Assembly: GCA_027014125.1 (NCBI GenBank)
Contig: JALWEI010000020.1
Coordinates: forward strand, 58,938-122,937
Source of the DNA: Acidilobaceae archaeon
Lineage (GTDB): Archaea; Thermoproteota; Thermoprotei_A; Sulfolobales; Acidilobaceae
Length of the DNA stretch: 64,000 nt
Direction of reading: 5' to 3'
Below, in pieces: positions 43,778 to 53,641 of this stretch. The notes beneath the pieces were generated by a model. That model was not told the origin of the DNA. It was given only the letters and a program-made list of their open reading frames with translations, and made no database searches. The position numbers and the translations under genes are program-made. Each line of letters begins with the position of its first letter. Position 1 is the first letter of the stretch.

Positions 43778-44287
43778 GTGGCTGAGAAGGTTGTGACGGT
43801 CCAGATTGAGGGTGGCAATGCTAGGCCTGGGCCGCCTCTGGGACCCATGCTGAGTCAGATGGGTCTCAACGTTAAGCAGGTTGTAGATGAGATTAACGAG
43901 AAGACGAAGCAGTTCGAGGGTATGACTATCCCTGTTAAGATAATCGTGGATCCGAAGACGAAGAAGTATAGGATAGAGGTCGGTATACCCACGACTACCG
44001 CTCTCCTCCTCAAGGCTGTCGGGGCTAAGGAGCCTAGCGGTGATCCTATGCACCAGAAGATAGGGGATCTACCGTTCGAGAAGATCGTCGAGATAACTCT
44101 ACAGAAGAAGCCGCAGCTTCTGGCGAAGACTCTCAAGGCTGGCGTGAAGACTATTCTGGGGTCTGCCAGGAGTATAGGGATAACCGTCGATGGTAAGGAT
44201 GCGAAGCAGGTGACTAGGGAGGTCGAGGAGGGCCTCTACGACGCGGTCTTAGCTAAGTATGAGGAGGAGTGGGAGAAGGAGGAGTAG
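43778..44287 (+). CDS. rpl11: Ribosomal protein L11
   Basis: Binds the GTPase-associated centre of 23S rRNA at the stalk base. About 169 residues. Family motifs: [50 protein letters not shown] and [24 protein letters not shown]. The GTG at 43778 follows GGAGGTG by 7 bases, so the longer frame from 43712 is rejected. The gene sits on the plus strand while Spt5/SecE on one side and L1-P0-P1 on the other are on the minus strand, although archaea usually keep all of these in one direction. Confidence 0.96.
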   Translation: MAEKVVTVQIEGGNARPGPPLGPMLSQMGLNVKQVVDEINEKTKQFEGMTIPVKIIVDPKTKKYRIEVGIPTTTALLLKAVGAKEPSGDPMHQKIGDLPFEKIVEITLQKKPQLLAKTLKAGVKTILGSARSIGITVDGKDAKQVTREVEEGLYDAVLAKYEEEWEKEE

Positions 44288-44291
44288 CTGG

Positions 44292-44759
44292 CTACTCCTC
44301 CACCGGCTTCACCTGGTCTACCGGGATCGTGACTACCATCCTGAAGTCTGATTCCAGCAGGGTTAGGTCTACCTCCCCACGGCCCTCGTAGACCTCCACT
44401 ATACGGCCCCTCATGCCCTTGAATGGGCCTCCTGTCACCTCTACTATCTGGCCCCTCTCTAGCTTTGGCACCTCCCTCTCCGGCTTGGCTAGGCTGACCA
44501 CCTCCTCTACCTTCATCTTGATCGGCCTCCTCCTCTTCAGGTTCTTGACGCCCCTGATGAGTATATAGAAGTCGTTGGGGTCCCCTACCTCTACTATTAT
44601 ATACCTCTTTATCTTGGGCGAGACTAGCACGCTCCTAAGGTCTAGCCCCATCCTCCGCGCCCTCTCGGCTAGTAGCAGCGCCACCCTCTCCTCCGCGCCT
44701 CCAGTCACTGCTAGAGCGTAGAATGTTGAGGGATGCTTAGTCCCCTCCTCACCCTCCAT
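44292..44759 (-). CDS. spt5: Transcription elongation factor Spt5 (NusG)
   Basis: Binds the RNA polymerase clamp with Spt4 and increases processivity. 155 residues: an NGN domain (FYALAVTGGAEERVALLLAERA to YIIVEVGDPND) and a KOW domain (GQIVEVTGGPFKGMRGRIVEV). ATG 44759 has GAGGTG 7 bases before it. It overlaps no gene but follows SecE directly, the standard archaeal secE-spt5 pair. Confidence 0.95.
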   Translation of the reverse strand: MEGEEGTKHPSTFYALAVTGGAEERVALLLAERARRMGLDLRSVLVSPKIKRYIIVEVGDPNDFYILIRGVKNLKRRRPIKMKVEEVVSLAKPEREVPKLERGQIVEVTGGPFKGMRGRIVEVYEGRGEVDLTLLESDFRMVVTIPVDQVKPVEE

Positions 44760-44770
44760 TGTGGTACACC

Positions 44771-44947
44771 TCACGCTGCTAGGAGGACGTAGGCTAGGTG
44801 TATGATGTATGCTATGCCCCCGACTACTGTGAAGCCGAGTAGGTTGAGCTTTGTGAGCAGCCTGAACTCTTCCTCGTCAGGCCTCCTTGCCAGTACTAGT
44901 ATCCTCCTCCAGGCATCGATGTAGCTCCTTATCCAGGCCTTGACCAT
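44771..44947 (-). CDS. secE: SecE/Sec61γ protein-translocase subunit
   Basis: 58 residues, short enough to be missed by length-filtered gene calling. An N-terminal amphipathic helix (MVKAWIRSYIDAWRRILVLARRP) with the conserved RRPDEEEF turn is followed by one membrane helix (LNLLGFTVVGGIAYIIHLAYVLL). It clamps SecY in the membrane. It sits immediately before spt5, where archaeal secE is expected. Confidence 0.92.
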   Translation of the reverse strand: MVKAWIRSYIDAWRRILVLARRPDEEEFRLLTKLNLLGFTVVGGIAYIIHLAYVLLAA

Positions 44948-45036
44948 GACCCTACCCCTTTAACCCTCACGTATTATGCTTCGAGGCGTGGCATATTAAG
45001 GTTTCCAGGGGCCTTGGCCTGCAACGGGTGCACCTA

Positions 45037-45849
45037 TTGCCCCCGGGAGAGTTTGACTCTTGGATCCTGACTATCGGGAACGAGATATTGATAGGTAGGA
45101 TCGTGAACACGAATGCCTCTTGGCTAGCATCCAGGCTCACCCTCCTAGGCTTCAGAGTCGCCCGGATCATAACCGTGCCTGACGATGTCGCGGATATAGC
45201 TGAGGAGGTTGGAAGAGCCGTTGCTAGAGCCAGGGTGGTGGTCACTACTGGAGGCCTAGGCCCCACCTATGATGATGTCACACTCGAGGGCGTTGCCAGA
45301 GCTCTGGGTAGGAGGCTGACTGTAAACGATAGGGCTCTCGACATGGTTAGGCGCTTCTACGAAGCCCGGGGGCTAGAGCTGACAGAGGAGAGGGTCAAGA
45401 TGGCTATGCTACCAGAGGGTGCTGAGGCAATACCAAACCCCGTGGGGGCCGCTCCTGGCTCGATTATAGACCATGGCGGGGCCCTAGTGATATCCCTGCC
45501 CGGCGTCCCCTCTGAGATGAAGGAGATGTTCACTAGATACGTTGAGCCCAGGCTGCGGGAGATCGCTCCAAACGTTGCCCTTGTTGAGTGCTATGCCCGG
45601 GTCATAGGCGTCCCCGAGTCGGGCCTGGCTCCGGTGGTTAAAAGGGCGGCTAGGAGCCGTGAGGGGGTATACCTGAAGACCCATCCAAAGGGCCATGAGC
45701 TGGAGGGGCCTGTTATAGAGGTTAGGGCCCTAGCATCTGCCGGGTCTGTTGAGGAGGCCCGGGCCAAGGCTCTTGAGGTCGTGAGGGAGGTAGTATCGTA
45801 TGCAAGGGAGCAGGGGGGTAGAGTGGGCGAGGAGGGTTGTACTGGCTAA
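45037..45849 (+). CDS. CinA/MoaB-like molybdopterin-binding-fold protein
   Basis: About 270 residues with the MoaB/MogA fold of CinA N-terminal domains. Motifs: ILTIGNEILIGRIVNTN, VVVTTGGLGPTYDDVT and ISLPGVPSEMKEMF. Bacterial CinA hydrolyses ADP-ribose or deamidates NMN with other domains; the archaeal short form probably acts on a nucleotide-like substrate, but the activity is unknown. TTG 45037 and GTG 45028 are possible starts. Its end overlaps the next small membrane gene. Confidence 0.82.
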   Translation: MPPGEFDSWILTIGNEILIGRIVNTNASWLASRLTLLGFRVARIITVPDDVADIAEEVGRAVARARVVVTTGGLGPTYDDVTLEGVARALGRRLTVNDRALDMVRRFYEARGLELTEERVKMAMLPEGAEAIPNPVGAAPGSIIDHGGALVISLPGVPSEMKEMFTRYVEPRLREIAPNVALVECYARVIGVPESGLAPVVKRAARSREGVYLKTHPKGHELEGPVIEVRALASAGSVEEARAKALEVVREVVSYAREQGGRVGEEGCTG

Positions 45850-46012
45850 GATCGGCCTTACACTGCTCATAGCGGCCATCGGCTCTCTAATGGTGTACAT
45901 AGGATCGGGGGCCGGTTCTAGGATCATCATAGTTGCTGGCCTAGCTATGGTGGCGTTGTCTCCCGTGATATCCTACCTAATAATCTACCTCCACCTATCC
46001 CGGAGGGCCTGA
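45800..46012 (+). CDS. Small two-helix membrane protein
   Basis: 70 residues with two hydrophobic helices (VVLAKIGLTLLIAAIGSLMVYI and IIIVAGLAMVALSPVISYLIIYL). No family recognised. The ATG at 45800 overlaps the CinA-like gene by 50 bases, and no later in-frame ATG/GTG/TTG precedes the first helix. Probably co-transcribed. Confidence 0.5.
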   Translation: MQGSRGVEWARRVVLAKIGLTLLIAAIGSLMVYIGSGAGSRIIIVAGLAMVALSPVISYLIIYLHLSRRA

Positions 46013-46060
46013 CAGTGTATAAGGGGAGCCCAGACTATAATACATGCTGGGGGCTCGGCT

Positions 46061-46495
46061 TTGAAGCCGTTCGACACCAGGATGCTTATAATACAGGCGC
46101 TATCAGAGGCTAGGATGGCTATACTTAGGCTTAGGAGCATGTCGATGCTGGCCAGCGAGTACGGGATGGACGGCTCCATGATATCTAGGCTCAGGTTTGT
46201 GACCGCCCTCCTGGAGGGGATAGCGGGGGAGATGGAGGAGTGGCTCAAGGCCCCCAGGCTGGCCCCGGGGAGGGTGCTGGCCCTTATGAAGCTGGTGAGC
46301 CTGGCCCAGCAGAAGGCCAGCGGTATCCATCCCGAGGTTGATCTAGCCCTGAGCCAGGTCTCCTCAAGCCTAGCCCACATATACTCCCTGGCCAGCGAGG
46401 AGGGCTACGGCTACTCTCCGGATACCAGCCTTATAGACAGCCTCCTCCTACAGGCTAGGAGGGCCGCTGGGGAGCAGGGGGGCACGCTATCCTAG
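46061..46495 (+). CDS. Hypothetical all-helical protein
   Basis: 144 residues, soluble, helical and rich in Met, Leu and Ala, with long helices of the type EARMAILRLRSMSMLASEYG. It is not recognised with confidence. TTG 46061 is backed by a G-rich Shine-Dalgarno; a TATA-like CTATAATAC lies about 25 bases upstream. Helical proteins of this style occur in crenarchaeal division and ESCRT-related families, but no specific motif supports that. Confidence 0.5.
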   Translation: MKPFDTRMLIIQALSEARMAILRLRSMSMLASEYGMDGSMISRLRFVTALLEGIAGEMEEWLKAPRLAPGRVLALMKLVSLAQQKASGIHPEVDLALSQVSSSLAHIYSLASEEGYGYSPDTSLIDSLLLQARRAAGEQGGTLS

Positions 46496-46511
46496 CCGCC
46501 CTATAAACCCG

Positions 46512-46521
46512 CCTATATAAA
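46512..46521 (+). promoter_or_regulatory. TATA box of the MIP18-like gene
   Basis: CTATATAAAT-type element 40 bases before the ATG at 46557. A GGGGTG Shine-Dalgarno at 46543-46548 lies 8 bases before the same start. Confidence 0.6.
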
Positions 46522-46556
46522 TCCCTGTGTAGAATATATGCCGGGGTGCCCCTGGT

Positions 46557-46973
46557 ATGGGCGAGGAGACGGTCAACGCTGAGGGAGTGGTTGTTAGCGG
46601 GGATAAGGAGATCGTGGAGAGGGTGATCAAGGCCCTCAAGGAGGTGTACGACCCCGAGATACCGGTGAACATCTACGACCTGGGCCTCATATACGAGATC
46701 CACGTGGAGAAGGGGGAGGAGGGCCCCAGGATCCATGTGGTGATGACTATAACCGCCATCGGGTGCCCCGTCACAGGAACCATAGCTGCGTACGCTGAGG
46801 AGGCCATAAGAGACGCCGTCCCCGAGGCCGAGGATGTGATAGTAGACGTCGTATTCGACCCACCCTGGAGCCCTGATAGGATCACCGAGGAGGGAAGGGA
46901 GATGCTAAAGGCTATCTACGGCTACGATATAGTCGAGCAGTGGAAGAGGCAGATGGCCGAGGCTGGACAGTAA
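46557..46973 (+). CDS. MIP18-family (DUF59) iron-sulfur assembly protein, SufT-like
   Basis: 138 residues with the DUF59 signature VYDPEIPVNIYDLGLIY, TAIGCPVTG carrying the conserved Cys, and VFDPPWSPDRIT. Family members (SufT, Cia2/MIP18, PaaD-like) help to insert Fe-S clusters into target enzymes. The cluster demand is evident here, for example from the radical SAM protein. It has its own promoter and precedes a small hypothetical gene. Confidence 0.9.
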   Translation: MGEETVNAEGVVVSGDKEIVERVIKALKEVYDPEIPVNIYDLGLIYEIHVEKGEEGPRIHVVMTITAIGCPVTGTIAAYAEEAIRDAVPEAEDVIVDVVFDPPWSPDRITEEGREMLKAIYGYDIVEQWKRQMAEAGQ

Positions 46974-47007
46974 AGGATAGTAGCCCTCACACACCCTCCA
47001 CAACACG

Positions 47008-47343
47008 GTGCCTGGGGGGTTGAAGAGGGAGAAGATAAAGTCCGAGATCCTGGAGCTGATAGACGATAATTATAGTAACTGGCGTAAGGCAGCCTTCTAC
47101 TCTGACCCCGAGGTGGTCGAGGTCCTGGATAGGCTCCAGAGGGTATGGGAGGAGGAGGGTATGAAGGGGTACCCGATCGATTATGCCAGCGACGAGGAGC
47201 TAGCCCTGCTATATGATAAGGCTAGGACATATGCTTACATGCCCGAGGATAGGGCCAGGAGCATAGTTTTCGGCAGGCAGGGGGGCGGCGAGGAGGAGCA
47301 GGGGTCTAGCCTTAGGAGGTTCCTGCGGAGGCTCCTGGGCTAG
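47008..47343 (+). CDS. Hypothetical small protein
   Basis: 111 residues (or 107 from TTG 47020), charged and helical, with a Gly/Glu-rich linker (GGGEEEQG) and a basic end (RRFLRRLLG). No family recognised. Its stop overlaps the serS stop on the opposite strand through a shared CTAG. Confidence 0.5.
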   Translation: MPGGLKREKIKSEILELIDDNYSNWRKAAFYSDPEVVEVLDRLQRVWEEEGMKGYPIDYASDEELALLYDKARTYAYMPEDRARSIVFGRQGGGEEEQGSSLRRFLRRLLG

Positions 47344-48716
47344 GCCGGCCTCCTCTCCCTAGGCTCTATATAGTCCTTGGGCGCGGCCTCGAACGGTTCC
47401 AGATACTTTTTGAGTGCCTTGGGTATGGCTACCCTCCCGTCCGGCTCCTGGAAGTTCTCTAGTATGGCAGTTATTGTCCTGGTTGAAGCGATTGCCGTGC
47501 TGTTGAGCGTGTGCACGTACTCCCTCTGCATTCCCTTCCTCCTGATCATCCTGATCCCCAGCCTGTACGCCTGCCAGTCTGTGCAGTTGCTGGAGCTCAC
47601 CAGCTCCCTGTACCTACCCTGTGCTGGCATCCATACCTCTATATCGTACTTCTTCACCGCGCATGCACCCAGGTCCCCGGCAGCTATGTTGACCACCCTG
47701 TAGGGTAGCCCTAGCCCCTCGATTAGCTCTATAGCGTTCCGAGTGATCTCCTCGTGCATCCTCCTACTATCCTCGGGCGTGCTGTATATGAACTGCTCTA
47801 CCTTGTGGAACTGGTGCACCCTGAATATCCCCTTTAGGTCCCTGTTACCGGCTCCCGCCTCCTTCCTGAAGCATGGGCTAACCCCTATCAGCCTTAGGGG
47901 TAGGCTGTCGTCATAGATCTCGTCCTTGTAGTAGAGGGCTGCTAGTGGGTGCTCGGCCGTGGCTATCAAGTATAGGTCCTCATCCTCAATCTTATATATA
48001 GCATCCTTGAACGTCTCTATGTCGATCACGCTAGTGATGACCTTCCCTCTAAGCATGTATGGGGGCTCTACTAGCGTGTACCCCTTCGCCGATAGCTTGT
48101 CGATCGCGTATAGCAACAGGGCTAGGTCCAGCCATACTAGGTCCTCGAATAGGTAGTAGAAGCGGGAGCCCGCTACTTCCCCCGCCTTTAGGGTGTCTCC
48201 CAGCTTGAGCACGCTCTCCAGCATGTCCGCGTGGCCCACTGGCTTCTCGTCTACCAGCTCGTACTCCACCTTGAAGCCGTACCTCTCGGTCTGTTGTAGG
48301 AACTGCTCCAGGTGGCCTCTCCAAACCTTGGGTCTGCCCCCGAAGGCTATAGGCACGCTGTCCTCCTCGCCTCCCGGGGGGACGTCGTCCTCTACTATGT
48401 TTGGAAGGGATAGCAGGATCCGCCTCCTAGCCTCCTCTATACTCTTCAGCTTGGCCTCCAGCTCCTCTAGCTCCTTGAGGAGCCTCTTAGCCTCCTCTAT
48501 TAGCCTCTGCCTCTCATCCCTGTCCTTCGCCTTCCCAATCGACCTGCTGACCTTGTTGTGTAGGTGCCTTACCTCGTTGACCCTGGTTAGGAGGCTTCTC
48601 CACTCCGCGTCTATCCTATAGGCCTCGTCTACTATCCTGGGATCCATTTGCCTTTTCTCTACATACTCTTTAAGCTTCCCGGGGTTCTCCCGGAGGAGTG
48701 CTAGTATGCTCCACAT
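47340..48716 (-). CDS. serS: Seryl-tRNA synthetase
   Basis: Charges tRNA-Ser. 458 residues, the common (non-methanogen) type. An N-terminal antiparallel coiled-coil arm (about residues 30-105) grips the long variable arm of tRNA-Ser. Then come motif 2 ([28 protein letters not shown]) and motif 3 ([20 protein letters not shown]). ATG 48716 is preceded by GTGGAGGAT and preferred to the GTG at 48731. Confidence 0.95.
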   Translation of the reverse strand: MWSILALLRENPGKLKEYVEKRQMDPRIVDEAYRIDAEWRSLLTRVNEVRHLHNKVSRSIGKAKDRDERQRLIEEAKRLLKELEELEAKLKSIEEARRRILLSLPNIVEDDVPPGGEEDSVPIAFGGRPKVWRGHLEQFLQQTERYGFKVEYELVDEKPVGHADMLESVLKLGDTLKAGEVAGSRFYYLFEDLVWLDLALLLYAIDKLSAKGYTLVEPPYMLRGKVITSVIDIETFKDAIYKIEDEDLYLIATAEHPLAALYYKDEIYDDSLPLRLIGVSPCFRKEAGAGNRDLKGIFRVHQFHKVEQFIYSTPEDSRRMHEEITRNAIELIEGLGLPYRVVNIAAGDLGACAVKKYDIEVWMPAQGRYRELVSSSNCTDWQAYRLGIRMIRRKGMQREYVHTLNSTAIASTRTITAILENFQEPDGRVAIPKALKKYLEPFEAAPKDYIEPRERRPA

Positions 48717-48779
48717 TATGCCATCCTCCACTCTGCCGTGATAGGCGGGCTTGGGATAGGAAATATTAGGGTTTGTGGG

Positions 48780-51191
48780 TTACTGGCCCCCGGTCCACTT
48801 GTATAGGAACACTATGACTGAGACGAATGACACGGTATCCCCGTTATCTACTACCAGCGGGCACCCGACTGATATTGCCTCGGGCTTGAAGAACTGCGGC
48901 TCTCCTGGGACTACCACCTGTGGCCTTAGCCCGCCGTTGCCTGTCTGATATGCTATCACGGATGGTAGCACTAGTGTGGCGTTTTGTATGAAGCCGCACT
49001 GGCCGTCTGTTATCACTAGGTTCCTCTTGTTTAGGTACGTCAGCCCGTATAGGCCTAGCTTGTAGAGGACCGTGTTGAGCACCTTGGTCCTGTTCTCCTC
49101 TGGTAGCCCTATGAAGCCTGGGAAGTGGATCCACTTTGTCCCGAAGTCGTCTACCACCTCTGTGGAGTATGATGTGAATAGCGAGGACCTGCTGAATGGC
49201 GGTATCTTGTGTGCTATCTTCAGCATCTGGAATGACTTGGGGAAGTCAGCTGTGCCGTGGGTCACCACTCCAAACCTTAGCCCCGTGGCTCTTGGACTTG
49301 TTATGCTTGGCTCTGGGAATACTAGCAGCGTCCCCTGATTCTTGTCGTACTGGCCCCTGTAGACCTCGTAGAAGAGTAGGTAGGTGTTGTCTGGGTCGGC
49401 TCCTAGCCTCTGGAGTATGTAGTTGGCTGTGCCCTCGGTGCCTACTAGGATCTGTGCTAGGGTCCTGATCTGGGTCTCATTGAACGTGGCTCCATCTGCT
49501 ATGGTCTTTCTACCCGTGTTTACGGTGATCCAGTAGCCGTAGTCCCACCATGAAACGATTAGGGCGTCGGGGCTCGTATTGTTCTTTATATAGTCGAGCA
49601 TGTTTATCCAGGCGTTGTTCAGGGGGACAACTATCTTGGGCTTGCCGTCCTCGCCGGCGACTGTTAGGGGTCCTAGACCCCCGGTTAGTATCATAGGGGC
49701 CCTTACACTGTTGCTCCTGTACGCGGTGTAGCCGTAGTAGGCGCTGCTGAACAGTATAACTATTAGTAGGAATCCTACTATCATTATCCTTATAGGGTCC
49801 CTCTCCGAGGTGACCTGCCTCCTCCTAGACTTGACCTCCCTCTGCAACCCCTGGGCTATGACGCCCGTGGCTATGCCGGCGCCTAGGCTGACGTAGAAGG
49901 AGGCCATCTGGGTGAAGTAGGCTAGCTGTTTGTTCGCATACACCAGCAGGAAGCCTAGGAGGAATAGTGGGGCTACTATGGCGTCCACTATGCTCCTCTT
50001 CCCCGTGTATATCCTGTATATGTAGTAGATTGCGCCTCCCGCGAATATTATCAGGGGTATGCCATAGTTGCTGAAGATGCTATTCCATGGCAGGGGCTGG
50101 TGCTCCTGCACGCTCTCCGCTAGCGGGCTTAGGTTCCTCACTCCCAGGGCCATGAGGATCCTTCCGCTAACCGGTAGCAGGCCGCTGCTAAACACGACTA
50201 TTGCTGTTACGAATAGTGTGGCCACTAGCCAGGCCTGCTTCCTTGGGGAGTAGGCACCTAGGAGGGGGAGCCCCTTCTCGACCCACTTGATCGATAGGGC
50301 GTATATGGCTAGCGCAGCCAGTAGCGATACGCCAAGGTTGGCTACGAAGTACTTGGGGCCCACGCCCGGGTTTGCCGCTATGATAACCATCATAGCAAGT
50401 GATGTGGCTAGGTACACCTTCATCCTGGCCTGGCTAGGCTTGAGTATAACCGGGTCTAGGAGCATTATTAGGGCTAGGGATATGATGGCTACATCGTAGC
50501 CTCCCCATATGAAGCTTATCAGGCCGCCTACTACTCCCGAGAGGGCAGCGTACCCCAGCGCCCTGGACTCGCTCCCCTTCATGGCCGAAGACTTTAGGGC
50601 TTTTGCGAGTAGTATGTAGAATAGTGTGAGGAACGGTACCGCTATACCCGTCTTCTCGACGAAGCCCACCGTGGTCCTTACTATGGCTCCGGGGTATAGG
50701 CTGAATATCGCCGCGGCGACGACGCCGCCTATCCTGCTTCCGGTTAGCTCGACCACCATGAGGTAGGCTAGTGGTATGGTTACGGTTCCTGCGAATACTG
50801 GGAAGAGTGCTATCCACTCCTTTAGGGTTAGGCCCAGCGCCTGTCCTATCGGGTATGTCGCGGCCGCTAGCCATGAGACCCCTATGTACTCCTGCCTTAG
50901 GAAGTCCCTGCCTAGGGGCCACCAGAACTCCTTAACGTTCTCTATAGAGGAGAAGGAGAATAGGCCGTTCTGGTGTAGCTGCTCTGCTATCCAGTATGCT
51001 ATCCATGGGTCGTTCGCGTCTAGGTCTATCCCGTACTTGAGGGCTGGGAGGATCCTGAGGTACGCCCCCACGATTGTTAGTATTGCTACCGCCACCAGTG
51101 CTAGGTGCCTAGAGTATTTGATGAAGACGTTTATTAGACCGCTGGATATTGCACCGAATTCCCCCCTGTCTTCACTAGCCCTTTTTGTCAA
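48780..51191 (-). CDS. aglB: Oligosaccharyltransferase AglB (STT3)
   Basis: Transfers lipid-linked glycans to Asn of N-x-S/T sequons on secreted proteins. 803 residues: about 13 transmembrane helices, then a soluble C-terminal domain. The catalytic first-loop acidic motif is IDLDANDPW (55-63), and the substrate-recognising WWDYG is at 548-552. The C-terminal domain lies outside the cell. The Asn-rich sequon-bearing proteins of the surface block in this window are likely substrates. Start is TTG 51191. Confidence 0.95.
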   Translation of the reverse strand: MTKRASEDRGEFGAISSGLINVFIKYSRHLALVAVAILTIVGAYLRILPALKYGIDLDANDPWIAYWIAEQLHQNGLFSFSSIENVKEFWWPLGRDFLRQEYIGVSWLAAATYPIGQALGLTLKEWIALFPVFAGTVTIPLAYLMVVELTGSRIGGVVAAAIFSLYPGAIVRTTVGFVEKTGIAVPFLTLFYILLAKALKSSAMKGSESRALGYAALSGVVGGLISFIWGGYDVAIISLALIMLLDPVILKPSQARMKVYLATSLAMMVIIAANPGVGPKYFVANLGVSLLAALAIYALSIKWVEKGLPLLGAYSPRKQAWLVATLFVTAIVVFSSGLLPVSGRILMALGVRNLSPLAESVQEHQPLPWNSIFSNYGIPLIIFAGGAIYYIYRIYTGKRSIVDAIVAPLFLLGFLLVYANKQLAYFTQMASFYVSLGAGIATGVIAQGLQREVKSRRRQVTSERDPIRIMIVGFLLIVILFSSAYYGYTAYRSNSVRAPMILTGGLGPLTVAGEDGKPKIVVPLNNAWINMLDYIKNNTSPDALIVSWWDYGYWITVNTGRKTIADGATFNETQIRTLAQILVGTEGTANYILQRLGADPDNTYLLFYEVYRGQYDKNQGTLLVFPEPSITSPRATGLRFGVVTHGTADFPKSFQMLKIAHKIPPFSRSSLFTSYSTEVVDDFGTKWIHFPGFIGLPEENRTKVLNTVLYKLGLYGLTYLNKRNLVITDGQCGFIQNATLVLPSVIAYQTGNGGLRPQVVVPGEPQFFKPEAISVGCPLVVDNGDTVSFVSVIVFLYKWTGGQ

Positions 51192-51312
51192 TATACTCTA
51201 CACCACCTACTCGAGGGTGGAGGAGTCGGGGTGGACTTAAGTTTTACCCGGTGGGGTAAGTGCTCCTGCTTTTATTCCAGCTGTTACACTGTTTTAAGGC
51301 GGGTGTAATGCT

Positions 51313-52656
51313 GTGGATCACAGGAGAGTTAAGGTTGTTATAATGGGGGCTGGCGGCCGCGACTTCCACAACTTCAACGTGGTATTCCGGGACAACCCCA
51401 AGTACGAGGTGCTTGCATTCACGGCAACCCAGATACCAGGTATAGTAGGCAGGAGGTATCCCCCCGAGCTGGCGGGCAGCCTCTACCCATCCGGCATACC
51501 CATAGTCCCCGAGGAGATGCTAGAGGACTACGTTGCCAGGTGGGGCGTGGATCTCGTGGTACTATCGTACAGCGACCTCACCTACCAGGAGCTGGGAGAG
51601 CGGATTAGCAGGGCACTGGCCTCAGGGGCCTCATTCATGATCCTAGGCCCTAGGGACACAATGCTCCCCTCATCCAAGCCTGTGATAGCGGTTACCGCCG
51701 TCAAGACCGGGGCAGGTAAGAGCAGCGTCTCGCGGGCTATAATAAGGGAGCTTCGGGGCAGGGGCCTATCAACTATACCTATCAGGCACCCCATGGCGTA
51801 TGGCGATCCCTCGAAGATGGCTGTACAGAGGTTCTCCACCCTGGAGGACCTCGACAGGTATGGGGTAACCGTAGAGGAGAGGGAGGAGTATGAGCACTAC
51901 ATAACCAACGGGCTAACCGTCTACGCTGGCATAGACTATGGGAGGATACTTGCGGAGGCCGAGAAGGAGGCCGACGTAATACTATGGGATGGAGGCAACA
52001 ACGACTGGCCATTCATAGAGCCGGACTACATGATAACAGTAGCCGACGCCCTCAGGCCCGGGCTGGAGGTCTCAGCCTTCCCCGGGGAGGTAAACGCCAG
52101 GATGGCCGACCATATAATAGTAAACAAGGTAGACCAGGCCCCCAGGAGCAATGTGGATAGGATCCTAGATAACATAAGGAGGATAAACCCGAGGGCCGAG
52201 ATCAGCCTAGCCGCCAGCAGGGTGAGGGTCGACAACCCCGAGATGATAAAGGGGAAGAGGGTAGCAGTAGTCGAGGACTCTCCCACAGTAACACACGGAG
52301 GCGCCCCCTACGGGGCCGGCATGGTAGCGGCGAGGCAGTACGGCGCAGGGGAGATAGTAGACCCCCGGCCATACGCGGTCGGGATAATAAGGAGGATGAT
52401 GGAGGAGTACCCCCACATGGATAAGGTGGTGCCCAGCACAGGCTACACGCCCAGCCAGGTGAGGGACCTAGAGGAGACCCTCAGGAGGATGCCGGTGGAC
52501 GTGATCGTCTCCGGTACGCCAATAGACCTATCGAGGATCGTGAACATAGACAAGCCGATAGTAAGGGTGTGGTACGATATAGAGATAGTAGAGGGCCCAG
52601 GCATCAAGGAGATCGTAGACAGGTTCCTAGAGAGGGCCAAACACAAGATGGGGTAA
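51313..52656 (+). CDS. Cyclic 2,3-diphosphoglycerate synthetase-like P-loop protein
   Basis: 447 residues resembling the family annotated as cyclic 2,3-diphosphoglycerate synthetase, which closes 2,3-DPG with ATP to a thermoprotective solute in some methanogens. An N-terminal Rossmann-like domain precedes a P-loop (VKTGAGKSS, Lys136), then DGGNNDWPF and NKVDQAP, which looks like a nucleotide-base-binding NKxD. Homologues often sit beside carbamate kinase, as here (next start 5 bases downstream), so the true role may lie in amino-acid or carbamate metabolism. GTG 51313 has GGGTG 7 bases before it. Confidence 0.75.
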   Translation: MDHRRVKVVIMGAGGRDFHNFNVVFRDNPKYEVLAFTATQIPGIVGRRYPPELAGSLYPSGIPIVPEEMLEDYVARWGVDLVVLSYSDLTYQELGERISRALASGASFMILGPRDTMLPSSKPVIAVTAVKTGAGKSSVSRAIIRELRGRGLSTIPIRHPMAYGDPSKMAVQRFSTLEDLDRYGVTVEEREEYEHYITNGLTVYAGIDYGRILAEAEKEADVILWDGGNNDWPFIEPDYMITVADALRPGLEVSAFPGEVNARMADHIIVNKVDQAPRSNVDRILDNIRRINPRAEISLAASRVRVDNPEMIKGKRVAVVEDSPTVTHGGAPYGAGMVAARQYGAGEIVDPRPYAVGIIRRMMEEYPHMDKVVPSTGYTPSQVRDLEETLRRMPVDVIVSGTPIDLSRIVNIDKPIVRVWYDIEIVEGPGIKEIVDRFLERAKHKMG

Positions 52657-52660
52657 CACA

Positions 52661-53584
52661 TTGCCCAGGAGGATGCTGGTCGTAGTAGCGCTCGGAGGCA
52701 ACGCACTGCTAAGGAAGGGACAGAAGGGGGAGATAGAGGAGCAGTGGGCCACCGCCAGGGCCGCCGCAAGGAGCCTAGCAGTAGCACTCAGCGACGTCGA
52801 CGCCGTGGTGACACACGGTAACGGCCCCCAGGTAGGATACCTTCTAGAGGCATTCAACTCCCTCCCACCCGACAGGCCCCGGCAACCCCTATACCTTGCA
52901 GTGGCAATGACCCAGGGATGGATAGGCTTCATACTGCAACACAGCCTAGAGGAGGCGATGCCCGGGAGGAGGGTTATCGTCGTACCCACAAGGGTAGTCG
53001 TCAGGAGGGACGATCCGGCGCTCAAGGTTCCAACCAAGCCGGTGGGCCCCTTCTACACCAGGGAGGAGGCAGAGGAGCTGGAGAAGAGGCTGGGCTGGGT
53101 TATGAGGGAGGACCCTCGGGGAGGCTACCGTAGGCTAGTCCCAAGCCCTAGGCCGGTTAAGGTCCTCGAGGCTGGCTACATAAAGGAGCTCGCACGCCGG
53201 GGGGCCCTGGTGATAGCTGCTGGCGGAGGCGGGATCCCTATACTGGAGACTGGGGAGCCCGTGGATGCGGTGGTTGATAAGGACCTCGCCTCAAGCCTCC
53301 TAGCTAGGAGCATAGGGGCTGACAGGCTGGTTATACTGACTGATGTGCCCGGCGTGGCTGTGGGCTATGGCAGGCCCGGGGCTAGGTGGCTCTCCAGGGT
53401 GACCGTGTCAGAGCTCAAGCACCTCCACAGGATGGGCCACTTCCCTCCGGGTAGTATGGGGCCGAAGGTGGAGGCCGCTATAGAGTTCGTCGAGGCTACT
53501 GGGGGGACTGCTCATATAGGTAGCCTGGATAGGGCATTGGAGGTTATAGCTGGAACCTCTGGCACCATAGTAGTGCCCGGCTAG
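52661..53584 (+). CDS. arcC: Carbamate kinase
   Basis: Interconverts carbamoyl phosphate + ADP and carbamate + ATP. 307 residues. Motifs: VVALGGNALL, VVTHGNGPQVGYLL, VIAAGGGGIPI, AVVDKDLASSLLA and LTDVPGVAVGYG. With the ornithine carbamoyltransferase at 59 kb it could generate ATP from citrulline. TTG 52661 is the likely start, in an operon with the P-loop gene. Confidence 0.94.
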   Translation: MPRRMLVVVALGGNALLRKGQKGEIEEQWATARAAARSLAVALSDVDAVVTHGNGPQVGYLLEAFNSLPPDRPRQPLYLAVAMTQGWIGFILQHSLEEAMPGRRVIVVPTRVVVRRDDPALKVPTKPVGPFYTREEAEELEKRLGWVMREDPRGGYRRLVPSPRPVKVLEAGYIKELARRGALVIAAGGGGIPILETGEPVDAVVDKDLASSLLARSIGADRLVILTDVPGVAVGYGRPGARWLSRVTVSELKHLHRMGHFPPGSMGPKVEAAIEFVEATGGTAHIGSLDRALEVIAGTSGTIVVPG

Positions 53585-53641
53585 GGCCTAGCATCAATTT
53601 ATAGGCCATAACACCCAACCGGGGCCTAGAGGGGGATGGGT

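Noticed and set aside
47008..47030. Fourth ORB-like site (CTGGGGGGTTGAAG)
   Set aside because: Only the G-run and TTGAAG resemble element 3; there is no TGTAAAC part, and it fits a Shine-Dalgarno plus TTG start.
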